The notes under the pieces were generated by a model that was not told the DNA's origin, did not search any database, and saw only the letters and a program-made list of their open reading frames with translations. This document shows positions 28,813 through 36,749 of a stretch of 64,000 bases of DNA, in pieces. The position numbers and the translations under genes are program-made. The DNA comes from Actinopolyspora mzabensis (GTDB lineage Bacteria; Actinomycetota; Actinomycetes; Mycobacteriales; Pseudonocardiaceae). How positions within the stretch are numbered: position 1 is the stretch's first letter; each line of letters begins with the position of its first letter. The stretch is from the NCBI RefSeq assembly GCF_900101095.1, contig NZ_FNFM01000014.1:1-64000 (forward strand), read 5' to 3'.

Positions 28813-30561
28813 TCAGCCTCGATCGACCGCGGGACGCTTGTCACCGCCGGAACGTGCTCCACCCGCACCGGCACGCCCCTTGCGCCGGGAACTCGAGCGC
28901 TCCCTGCCCCCGGGCCTGCGGGACCAGCCACCGGAACGACGAGGCGGTTCTCCCTCGGTGCGGCTGATCCGCAGTCCACGTCCGGCGACCTGCGTCTTGC
29001 GCAGCTTGCGCAGCATCTCCTCCGGCATCTCGGCGGGCAGCTCCACGAGGGTGTGCTCGTCGCGGATGTCGATGTGCCCGATCCGCTTGCTGGAAAGACC
29101 GCCCTCGTTGGCCAGCGCCCCCACCAGGGCGCTGGGGGTCACGCGATTGCGACGACCGACCTCCACCCGGAACATGGCCGTGTCGGAATCCGAGGACTCG
29201 AACTCGGCGGAGCGCTGCGAGTTGCGACGCGATTTCGACTCGGGCTCGGGTTCCGGCTGCAACAGCAGCGGACGGTCGCCCTGGGTCATGCTCGCGAGTG
29301 CCGCTGCCACCCTGGCGGCGGGCACCTCGCTGTTCTGTTCGTAGTCGCGAACCAGCTGCTCGAAGATCTCCAGTTCGCCGCTCTGCAGCGTCTCGGTGAT
29401 CCGCTGCCGGAAACGTTCGAGCCGTCGCTCGTTGACCGCTTCGATCGTCGGAAGGTCCATCCGCTCGATGGACTGGCCGGTGGCCTTCTCGATGGAACGC
29501 AGCAACTGCCGTTCCCGCGAGGTCACGAACAGGATCGCCTCGCCGCTGCGCCCGGCGCGACCGGTACGACCGATCCGGTGTACGTAGGACTCGCTGTCGT
29601 GGGGGGCGTCGTAGTTGAGCACGTGCGAAACCCGGTCCACGTCCAGTCCGCGCGCGGCGACGTCGGTGGCCACGAGAATGTCGGTGCGGCCCTGCCGCAG
29701 CTGCTCGATGGTGCGCTCCCGCTGCGCCTGGGCGATGTCACCGTTGATCGCGGCGGCGTTGAAACCGCGCAACCGCAGCTGCTCGGTCAGTTCCTCGGTG
29801 AGCTGCTTGGTGCGGGCGAACACGATGGCCGCGTCGACCGGTTCGACCTCGAGCAGTCGTGACAGCGCGTCGACCTTGCGGACACCGCGCACCTGCCAGT
29901 AGCGCTGGCGAATGTTGGCCGCTGTGGTGGTGGAGCTGCGAACCGCCACCTCCACGGGGTTGTCCAGGTAGGACTGGCTGATTTTGCGCACGGCGTTCGG
30001 CATGGTCGCCGAGAACAGCGCGACCTGCCGCTGGGACGGAACGGACTTCAGGATCCGCTCCACGTCCTCGATGAATCCCATGCGCAGCATCTCGTCCGCC
30101 TCGTCGAGCACCACGTGGCTCAGCTCGGACAAGTCCAGCGACCCCCGGTCGAGGTGGTCGATGAGGCGTCCCGGCGTGCCGACGATCACGTGCGCGCCGT
30201 CACGCAGCCCGCCGAGCTGCGGTCCGTAGCTCTGTCCACCGTAGATGGGCAGCACCCGGAAACCGGGCAGGTTGGCGGCATAGGTGCGGAACGCCTCGGC
30301 CACCTGGATGGCCAGCTCACGGGTGGGAGCCAGCACGAGGGCCTGCGGTTTCTTGCGCTTGTCGAGATCGATGTTGGAGAGGATGGGCAGTCCGAAGGCG
30401 GCGGTCTTGCCGGTGCCGGTCTGTGCCTGACCGGTTACGTCACGCCCCTGCAGCAGCGACGGGATGGTCTCGGACTGAATGGGCGAGGGAGTCTCGTAAC
30501 CGAGTTCGGTGAGGGTCTGCAGTACGCGGCTGTCGAGATCGAGCTCGTCGAATGTGGGCAT
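28813..30561 (-). CDS. deaD: DEAD-box RNA helicase (DeaD/CsdA type)
   Basis: 582 residues. Q motif (FDELDLDSRVLQTLTELGY), Walker A AQTGTGKTAA, PTRELAIQV, DEAD box VLDEADEML, SAT motif LFSATMP, ATDVAARGLD and HRIGRTGRAGRSG are all present, followed by the DbpA-type RNA-binding domain (about 440-530) and an Arg/Gly/Ser-rich tail (SGGWSRRPGGRERSSSRRKG). It probably unwinds rRNA and mRNA structures, often at low temperature. ATG 30561 (MPTFDELDLD) was chosen; the ribosome binding site is distant. The leader of about 300 bases resembles cold-shock helicase genes, where the leader is regulatory, but that is inference. Confidence 0.92.
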   Translation of the reverse strand: MPTFDELDLDSRVLQTLTELGYETPSPIQSETIPSLLQGRDVTGQAQTGTGKTAAFGLPILSNIDLDKRKKPQALVLAPTRELAIQVAEAFRTYAANLPGFRVLPIYGGQSYGPQLGGLRDGAHVIVGTPGRLIDHLDRGSLDLSELSHVVLDEADEMLRMGFIEDVERILKSVPSQRQVALFSATMPNAVRKISQSYLDNPVEVAVRSSTTTAANIRQRYWQVRGVRKVDALSRLLEVEPVDAAIVFARTKQLTEELTEQLRLRGFNAAAINGDIAQAQRERTIEQLRQGRTDILVATDVAARGLDVDRVSHVLNYDAPHDSESYVHRIGRTGRAGRSGEAILFVTSRERQLLRSIEKATGQSIERMDLPTIEAVNERRLERFRQRITETLQSGELEIFEQLVRDYEQNSEVPAARVAAALASMTQGDRPLLLQPEPEPESKSRRNSQRSAEFESSDSDTAMFRVEVGRRNRVTPSALVGALANEGGLSSKRIGHIDIRDEHTLVELPAEMPEEMLRKLRKTQVAGRGLRISRTEGEPPRRSGGWSRRPGGRERSSSRRKGRAGAGGARSGGDKRPAVDRG

Positions 30562-30858
30562 GTAAGTCTGGAGTCTCCTCGTGTGGTCGGGGCGGCTGAA
30601 GCACTGCGGACGAACCCGTGGCGGCATCCACGACACGGATCGCACGAATCGGGTTCGCTGACCGACGGCACCGTTCACGCACCGTCGCCTACGCATCTCG
30701 GGCCGCGCTCACCCGCAACGCACACTCTGTTGCCAGTCACTCGCAGCTCGATGAATCTCAGCCGGCAGCGCCGGGTGCGTCCGGCGCGTACCGTCCAGGA
30801 TAACGGTCGATCACGTCCGTCTCGGCCCCCCGTCGGCCCTTCGGGGAACAACGTGACA

Positions 30859-31497
30859 CTACGGAACCAGTTGAACCCCGCCAGTAACCTCCGCGCGAGT
30901 GAGTACGTACACCCGGTGCCATCCTCGCAACCTACCGAGGCGATACAGGTACTGCCTGGGGAGCCGGGCACGGCGTACGTGTCGAGCGAACGCGCGTGCC
31001 GCTATCATTCTGCCACGTGCTCGCTGCCCCGCCAGCGCGGCGGTGGGTGGGACCTCCAACCAGCACAGCACGGGTCTCCGCCCGGTGAGGGTGGCAAGCG
31101 CGACCAGAAAACCCCGCGCGGCGCGGCGTGTGGCGGGCACGTGCACCACCACGACGCCGGGAGCCAGCAGGCACGCCACCACGACCCTGACGTAGTGCAG
31201 CGGATGGACGATCGCCCGGTAGAGCCGGCGAGGGACACCGGCACCGAACCCCGCGAGCAGCACCCGGTACAACTGCGCGGAATCCAGCACGACGGTGGGG
31301 ACGGAGCAACGGAGCGAGCCCAGCAGTGTGGTCTTGCCCGCGCCCGGCAGTCCCGCTACGACGAGCAGATCCCTGGGGCCGACCCGGATAAGCGAAGCGG
31401 AGTCGTCGTGTGGTCCATCACGGACAGGAGACGTGGTGGTTCCGACGACAACACGGGCGAGCAGACCAGCGCACCGGAAGTCACTTCGTGTACTCAC
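30859..31497 (-). CDS. Orphan AAA_33-like P-loop ATPase/kinase
   Basis: About 212 residues with Walker A GLPGAGKTT (49-57) and a Walker-B-like VVVVHVPATRR; the middle holds hydrophobic stretches. The layout resembles AAA_33 zeta-toxin-like or polynucleotide kinase-like proteins, which phosphorylate small substrates, but I cannot name a substrate. Many residues are Arg, Ala and Val, and the N-terminal 40 residues are weakly coding in appearance, so the start (GTG 31497) is uncertain. It lies between glnB and the helicase, where mycobacteria have glnD. Confidence 0.65.
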   Translation of the reverse strand: MSTRSDFRCAGLLARVVVGTTTSPVRDGPHDDSASLIRVGPRDLLVVAGLPGAGKTTLLGSLRCSVPTVVLDSAQLYRVLLAGFGAGVPRRLYRAIVHPLHYVRVVVACLLAPGVVVVHVPATRRAARGFLVALATLTGRRPVLCWLEVPPTAALAGQRARGRMIAARAFARHVRRARLPRQYLYRLGRLRGWHRVYVLTRAEVTGGVQLVP

Positions 31498-31976
31498 TTC
31501 GCGTTCACTGTACCCGACTCGCGGACCGCCCGGCGGGATCGCCGGAAAACCGGACCGACCGGATGGCCCGACCCCACGACGGGCCATCCGACGGGCACCC
31601 CCTGGGACGCGGAACACTCCCCGACGACTTCCGCCCGACCCCCAGCACGGGCGGGAGCTCCACCCCTCACCGGGGAATGTTCACGGCGTCACACCGGAAT
31701 TCTGGCGTTCGGACGGCCCTCGGCGAGAGCGTGATGACCCCTGAACCGAGCTACGTATTGCTACGCATATCCGGATGTGCCGCGCTGCCGGGGCCTACGC
31801 AGCCGGTACCACGCGGAGGACCACCGCACCCGGTCCGGACGCGAAAACGGCCGTTCCCGGAGTCGGCGGCACCGACTCCGGGAACGGCCCGGGAGTCCCA
31901 CTTCTCGAATCGGGGTTCCGGCCCGGGGAGGCACGAAGGGGCCGGACCCCGGCGGACGCCGAACGGCGTCGCCCGC
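31498..31976. other. Intergenic region after glnB
   Basis: About 480 bases with the strong glnB terminator (31844-31889) and a 7-base hairpin with 2-base loop at 31955-31970 right after the glnB stop. The remainder, some 340 bases, would hold the promoter of the P-loop gene. No other gene is supported. Confidence 0.5.
31844..31889 (-). terminator. Intrinsic terminator of the amt-glnB operon
   Basis: Perfect 18-base stem (31849-31866 with 31872-31889) with a 5-base loop, followed on the minus strand by G-TTTT-CG. It is the strongest terminator in the window and marks the end of amt-glnB. Confidence 0.93.
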
Positions 31977-32315
31977 TCAGACCGCTTGTTCTCCGGTCTC
32001 ACCGGTGCGCACCCGCACCACGGACTCGACAGGTGTGACCCACACCTTGCCGTCCCCGACCCTTCCGCTGCGGGCAGCGGAAACGATCGCCTGCAGCACG
32101 TCGTCGGCATCGGCGTCGTTGACCAACACCTCCACCCTGGTCTTGGCCACCACGTCGACCTTGTACTCCGCGCCGCGGTAGATCTCGGTGTGCCCCTGCT
32201 GCCTGCCGTACCCCTGCACGTCGGCGATGGTCATCCCCCGGATCCCCAGGGCGGTCAGGGCGTCCCGCACCTCGTCCACTTTGGCCTGTTGCACGACGGC
32301 TGTGACGAGCTTCAT
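31977..32315 (-). CDS. glnB: PII nitrogen regulatory protein
   Basis: 112 residues; a trimeric sensor of 2-oxoglutarate, ATP and ADP that controls AmtB-type transporters. The T-loop Tyr51 is kept (EIYRGAEYKVDVVAKTRVE), the site adenylylated or uridylylated by GlnD/GlnE-type enzymes. The B-loop segment GDGKVWV and C-loop VRTGETGEQAV are normal. Its ATG overlaps the amt stop (ATGA). A partner glnD gene is not next to it, unlike in mycobacteria. Confidence 0.96.
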   Translation of the reverse strand: MKLVTAVVQQAKVDEVRDALTALGIRGMTIADVQGYGRQQGHTEIYRGAEYKVDVVAKTRVEVLVNDADADDVLQAIVSAARSGRVGDGKVWVTPVESVVRVRTGETGEQAV

Positions 32316-33652
32316 CGAACACTTCCTTCCAGCGTTTCGATCGAGCCGTGTTCGGTGGTACGCGAGCCGCGCACCGTGTTGCGCGCGTCCCCGAAGTTGT
32401 AACCGGACTCGGCGTGTTCGGTTTCGTCGATGCCGATGTCCTCGTCGGCGGGCTCGAGGCGGAAACCGATCGTGCTACGAACGAGCCAGGCGATGCCCAG
32501 GCTCAGCACCAGGGAATACGCCAGCACCGCGACAGCCCCTACGGCCTGTCGCCACAGCTGGTCGAAACCGCCACCGTAGAACAGCCCCGCCACGCCCGCG
32601 GGAGCACTCCCGGAGGCGAAGAGCCCTACCAGCAGGGTGCCGACGAGACCACCGACCAGGTGTACACCTATGACGTCGAGCGAGTCGTCGTAACGCAGCC
32701 GGTACTTGAGCTCCACCGCGAGCGCGCAGACGACACCGGCGATGCCCCCCACCGCGATGGCTCCCATCGGGGTGACCGCAGAGCAGGCAGGTGTGATCGC
32801 CACCAGTCCCGCGATGATGCCGGAAACCGCTCCCAGGGTGGTCGGTTTGCCGTGTCGGATCCGCTCGACGAGCATCCAGGCGAGCATGGCCGCGCCCGCA
32901 CCCACGAGCGTGTTCACGAAGACGATGGCGGCCGTGGTTCCCGCCGTCAGCGCGGAACCGGCGTTGAAACCGAACCACCCGAACCACAGCAGTCCCGCTC
33001 CCAGCACCACCAGCGGGAGGTTGTGCGGTTTGCCCGTCTCCCTCGGCCAGCCGGAGCGGGGGCCCAGTACCAGCACCAGCGCGAGCGCGGCCGCTCCCGC
33101 GTTGATGTGTACGGCGGTTCCACCCGCGAAGTCGATCGCCGCGAGTCGGTTCGCGATCCAGCCCCCGACCGCGGTCACCTCACCGGCCGCGTTGGTCTCG
33201 TCGAAGGCGAAGACCCAGTGGGCCACCGGGAAGTACACCAGGGTGGCCCACAGCCCGGCGAACAGCACCCAGGGTCCGAACCGGGCACGGTCCGCGATCG
33301 CACCGGAGATCAGCGCCACGGTCAGGATCGCGAACATGGCCTGGAAGGCGGCGAACGCGAACGTGGGGATCGAGCCGGACAAGCTCTCCTGCCCGACGAA
33401 CCGCGACATCCCGAAGAACTCCACGGGGGAGCCGAGCAGCCCCACGCCACCGAGGTCGGAACCGAACGCTCCGGAGTATCCGTAGATCACCCAGAGCACC
33501 CCGACGACGCCCAGGCTGCCCAGGCTCATCATCAGCATGTTGAGCACGCCGCGGGAACGAACCATGCCGCCGTAGAACAGCGCCAAGCCGGGTGTCATGA
33601 GCATCACCAGAGCAGCACACACCAACACCCAGGCGGTGTCACCTGAATTCAC
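32312..33652 (-). CDS. amt: Ammonium transporter
   Basis: 446 residues with eleven predicted membrane helices, typical of Amt/Rh. The twin pore histidines lie in GGTAVHINAGAAAL and IGVHLVGGLVGT; FPVAHWVF holds the Trp of the pore gate region and NAGSALTAGTTA a conserved helix. GTG 33652 (MNSGDTAWVLVC) has GGGAGG four bases upstream. The acidic tail (DEDIGIDETEHAE) is cytosolic and could meet PII. The two genes overlap by four bases, so they are co-expressed. Confidence 0.96.
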   Translation of the reverse strand: MNSGDTAWVLVCAALVMLMTPGLALFYGGMVRSRGVLNMLMMSLGSLGVVGVLWVIYGYSGAFGSDLGGVGLLGSPVEFFGMSRFVGQESLSGSIPTFAFAAFQAMFAILTVALISGAIADRARFGPWVLFAGLWATLVYFPVAHWVFAFDETNAAGEVTAVGGWIANRLAAIDFAGGTAVHINAGAAALALVLVLGPRSGWPRETGKPHNLPLVVLGAGLLWFGWFGFNAGSALTAGTTAAIVFVNTLVGAGAAMLAWMLVERIRHGKPTTLGAVSGIIAGLVAITPACSAVTPMGAIAVGGIAGVVCALAVELKYRLRYDDSLDVIGVHLVGGLVGTLLVGLFASGSAPAGVAGLFYGGGFDQLWRQAVGAVAVLAYSLVLSLGIAWLVRSTIGFRLEPADEDIGIDETEHAESGYNFGDARNTVRGSRTTEHGSIETLEGSVR

Positions 33653-33751
33653 GTCGCCTCCCGTACGATCCGGCGCTCCAAGTCGAGTCCGAATACTCGG
33701 CAACGTGTGTTTCCCGATGACGTTTTCGTCGTGTCGAGGGGGTGAAATCCG

Positions 33752-33806
33752 CACCGGCGACTGTTAAGTCCCGATTGGCGGAATCACCGGCGTGTTAACA
33801 CCCCGG
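33752..33806. promoter_or_regulatory. Two related dyad sites upstream of amt
   Basis: Site B (33787-33806) is a near-perfect 20-base palindrome centred on GTGTTAACAC with CCGG ends. Site A (33752-33767) repeats the same CACCGGCG-TGTTAA core starting 33 bases earlier, three helical turns. They lie 100-155 bases upstream of the amt start. Candidates for binding of a nitrogen regulator such as GlnR; the classic GlnR half sites are not evident. Confidence 0.45.
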
Positions 33807-33816
33807 AGTACTCCGG

Positions 33817-35373
33817 TCAACCGAGCAGCGCGTCGACGAACGCCTCCGGTTCGAACGGGGCGAGATCGTCGGCTCCCTCTCCCAGGCCGACCAGTTTGAC
33901 GGGCACGCCGAGCTCGCGCTGCACCTGGAAGACGATCCCTCCCTTGGCGGTCCCGTCGAGTTTGGTAAGCACGATTCCCGTGACGTCGACGACGTCGGCG
34001 AACACCCTCGCCTGGGCGAGCCCGTTCTGACCGGTCGTGGCGTCGAGCACCAACAGCACCTCGTCGACCTGCGCACGCTTGCCGATCACACGTTTGACCT
34101 TGCCGAGCTCGTCCATCAGGCCGGTCTTGGTGTGCAGCCTGCCCGCGGTGTCGACGAGGATGGCGTCGACACCGGAGTCGGCACCACGCTGCACCGACTC
34201 GAACGCCACGCTCGCCGGGTCGGCTCCCTCGTCGCCCCGGACCACCTCGGCGCCGACACGTTCGCCCCACGTCCCGAGCTGTTCCACCGCGGCGGCGCGG
34301 AAGGTGTCGGCGGCGCCGAGCAGCACCGTGCGCCCGTCCGCGACCAGCACGCGAGCGAGCTTGCCGGTGGTGGTCGTCTTGCCGGTTCCGTTGACCCCGA
34401 CGACCAGCGCCACCGCGGGCTTGCCGCCGTCCGCCGGATCGCCGTGCGGCAGCGCCTGGACCGCGCGGGACTGCGTGGTGGCCAGCGCGTCCACCAGCAC
34501 CTCGCGCAGCAACGCCCTCGCCTGCTCGGGAGTGCGCACGCCGCGAGCGGCCACCTCGGTACGCAGCCGCTCGATTATCTCCGAGGCCGTGGTGGCACCG
34601 AGGTCGGCCATCAGCAGGGTGTCCTCGATCTCCTCCCAGGAGTCCTCGTCGAGGTCACCGGCGCCGAGCAGCCCGAGCACGCTCTGCCCGAACATCGACT
34701 GGGAACGCGCGAGCCTGCCACGCAGCCGCTCCAGCCTGCCGGTGGACGGTTCGATCGGCTCGACCTCGACCTCGGTCTCCGCGGCCGTGCCCGGTTCGGC
34801 ACCGGCCTGGGAGTCCTCGGGCCGTTCGGGGCTTTCGGGAGGCACCGTGCCGGTGGCTCCGCCGGAGGCGGCGGTCGCGGTGGATTCGGAGTCCTCGTCC
34901 CGCGGGGCCGGTGTGTCGGTCTCCGGGACCGGTTCCGACTCGGCTGGAGGCTGTTGCTCCGGAACGGTGGGAGCGGTGGCGGACTCGGCAGCCGGTGGTT
35001 CTCCCGTGGTAGTCGCGGTGTCGTCGGTTCCGACCGTGGTGTCATCGGCCTCGGAGGAACTGGGCAGCGGAACATCGACCATGCCGCGCCGTTGACTGTC
35101 CCTGGGAACCGCGGCGTCGTCACCGACACCCGGCTGCCCCTGCGTGTCGGTTCGCTCCTCGACGGGATGCTCGGGTGCGCCGGTCGTACCGCCACTGGAG
35201 AGGCTGATTCCACTGCCCGCGCGGTAACCACCCCGGCCCGCGGACGTATCCTCCCGCTCCTGTTGAGCGAGGCTGACCCGCCTGCGCCGAGCGAGCAGGA
35301 TGCCCGTGCCGACGAGTACGGCCAGCACCACCAGTGCGGCAACGATGATCAGGATCACATTCGTGGTGGACAC
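33817..35373 (-). CDS. ftsY: Signal recognition particle receptor FtsY
   Basis: 518 residues: N-terminal membrane helix (NVILIIVAALVVLAVLVGTG, residues 5-24) with basic ARRRR stop, a 200-residue acidic Pro/Thr/Glu/Ser-rich linker, and a C-terminal NG domain (from about 215). G motifs visible are GVNGTGKTTTTGKLA, DTFRAAAVEQL, VDTAGRLHTK and TKLDGTAKGG. GTG 35373 was chosen so that the helix is near the start; the frame is open upstream but within the antisense of anmK. It receives the Ffh-ribosome complex at the membrane. Confidence 0.95.
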   Translation of the reverse strand: MSTTNVILIIVAALVVLAVLVGTGILLARRRRVSLAQQEREDTSAGRGGYRAGSGISLSSGGTTGAPEHPVEERTDTQGQPGVGDDAAVPRDSQRRGMVDVPLPSSSEADDTTVGTDDTATTTGEPPAAESATAPTVPEQQPPAESEPVPETDTPAPRDEDSESTATAASGGATGTVPPESPERPEDSQAGAEPGTAAETEVEVEPIEPSTGRLERLRGRLARSQSMFGQSVLGLLGAGDLDEDSWEEIEDTLLMADLGATTASEIIERLRTEVAARGVRTPEQARALLREVLVDALATTQSRAVQALPHGDPADGGKPAVALVVGVNGTGKTTTTGKLARVLVADGRTVLLGAADTFRAAAVEQLGTWGERVGAEVVRGDEGADPASVAFESVQRGADSGVDAILVDTAGRLHTKTGLMDELGKVKRVIGKRAQVDEVLLVLDATTGQNGLAQARVFADVVDVTGIVLTKLDGTAKGGIVFQVQRELGVPVKLVGLGEGADDLAPFEPEAFVDALLG

Positions 35374-35451
35374 ACGTCCATCGTCGCACCCGAAGAGCGC
35401 ACCGCCGGACGCGACCCGCGCGGCGGGTTCGCGCGGAAAGCCGTGTCGGGC

Positions 35452-35480
35452 TTGCACTGACCCCCGCGGTGATCTACACC
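35452..35480 (+). promoter_or_regulatory. Promoter for anmK, leaderless start
   Basis: TTGCAC (35452-35457) and TACACC (35475-35480) are 17 bases apart. The ATG at 35487 begins six bases later and has no ribosome binding site, so transcript and reading frame would start together. Confidence 0.6.
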
Positions 35481-35486
35481 ACCAGG

Positions 35487-36749
35487 ATGAAGCCGTGGCG
35501 GGTGATCGGGCTACTTTCGGGAACCTCGATGGACGGGGTGGACGTCGCCGCTGTCGAATTTCGGCTGCGGGCGGGGGTGATCGAGTCGCTTCCGCTGGGC
35601 TACGACTCGTTGCCCTACCCCGAGACGCTGCGTCGGGAGCTCGTGTCACTGACACGTTCGGAGGACAAGGGGCCGTCCGCGTGGTGCGGGCTGGAGGCCG
35701 AGACCGGCCGGGCGTTCGCCGCGGCCGCGAGGTACGGCGTCGAAGAGCTGGCCCGCGGGCGGGCGGATCTGATCGGATCGTTCGGCCAGACCGTCCGGCA
35801 CGAGACGGTGCGGGGCGGCACGCTGGGCACGCTGCAGCTGGGCGGCTCCGCCCGGATCGCCGAAGCCACCGGACTTCCCGTGCTCGCCGACCCGCGCAGC
35901 AGGGACGTGGCCGCGGGTGGGCAGGGTGCGCCGTTGGCGCCGGTACTCGATGTGCTCTGGCTCGCGGGCCTCTTCCCTCCCGTGTGGACCACCTCGTCAC
36001 CGGACGGCGTGCTGGCACTGAACGTGGGCGGTATCGCCAACATCACGGTGGTGGGCCGAGGAGAACCGATCGCCTACGACACGGGGCCGGGAAACGCGCT
36101 GATCGACGCGGCCGCCGAACTGGTCGGTGCCGAGGAAGGGCGCGACACCGACGGCACGTTGGCCGCGCGTGGCCGGGTGCGTCCGGATCTGCTGGAAAGG
36201 CTGCTGGCCGACGAGTACTTTCACCTCTCCCCGCCGAAGACGGCCGACAAGGAGCACTTCGGGCTCGAATACCTGCGAAACGCGCTGGCGGCGGTCTCGG
36301 AGGTCGCCGCGCCGGACCTGCTGCGCACCGTCACCGAACTCACGGTCCGCACCGTGACCGAAGCGTGTGCCGCGCACGAACCGGGCCTGGTGATCGCCTC
36401 GGGCGGAGGAGTGGCGAATCCGGTTCTGATGTCCGGGCTGCGGCGCGAGCTCGGCAGGCACGGCGCCGAGCTGAACACCAGCGGACAGCACGGGATACCT
36501 CCCGATGCCAAGGAGGCGTTCCTGGCCGCGCTGCTCGGTTTCCTCGGGATGCACGGGATCGCGGGCAACATAGCGTCCTGCACCGGTGCGGAGGGGCCCC
36601 GCGTGCTGGGCACCCTCACCCCGGGAAACCGGCCGTTGTCGACCCCCGAACCCGTCGGGACCCCGGTGACAGCACTCCGGATCTCGGCGCCGAGCGCGTT
36701 CCACACCCCCGGCCGGGAGAGCACATGCGCATCATCGACCTGGCAGTGA
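35487..36749 (+). CDS. anmK: Anhydro-N-acetylmuramic acid kinase
   Basis: 420 residues. AnmK cleaves the 1,6-anhydro ring and phosphorylates the sugar to MurNAc-6-phosphate during cell-wall recycling. Motifs are GLLSGTSMDGVDVA, IGSFGQTVRH, LNVGGIANIT, YDTGPGNALID and the substrate segment SGGGVANP. GTG 35469 is in frame upstream, but the promoter spacing supports ATG 35487. The last 25 bases overlap the symporter gene, hinting at a shared sugar-recycling role. Confidence 0.94.
   Translation: MKPWRVIGLLSGTSMDGVDVAAVEFRLRAGVIESLPLGYDSLPYPETLRRELVSLTRSEDKGPSAWCGLEAETGRAFAAAARYGVEELARGRADLIGSFGQTVRHETVRGGTLGTLQLGGSARIAEATGLPVLADPRSRDVAAGGQGAPLAPVLDVLWLAGLFPPVWTTSSPDGVLALNVGGIANITVVGRGEPIAYDTGPGNALIDAAAELVGAEEGRDTDGTLAARGRVRPDLLERLLADEYFHLSPPKTADKEHFGLEYLRNALAAVSEVAAPDLLRTVTELTVRTVTEACAAHEPGLVIASGGGVANPVLMSGLRRELGRHGAELNTSGQHGIPPDAKEAFLAALLGFLGMHGIAGNIASCTGAEGPRVLGTLTPGNRPLSTPEPVGTPVTALRISAPSAFHTPGRESTCASSTWQ

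Noticed and set aside
31955-31970. Hairpin right after glnB considered as the main terminator
   Set aside because: Loop of only two bases and no T-run; the 18-base stem at 31844-31889 is much more convincing.
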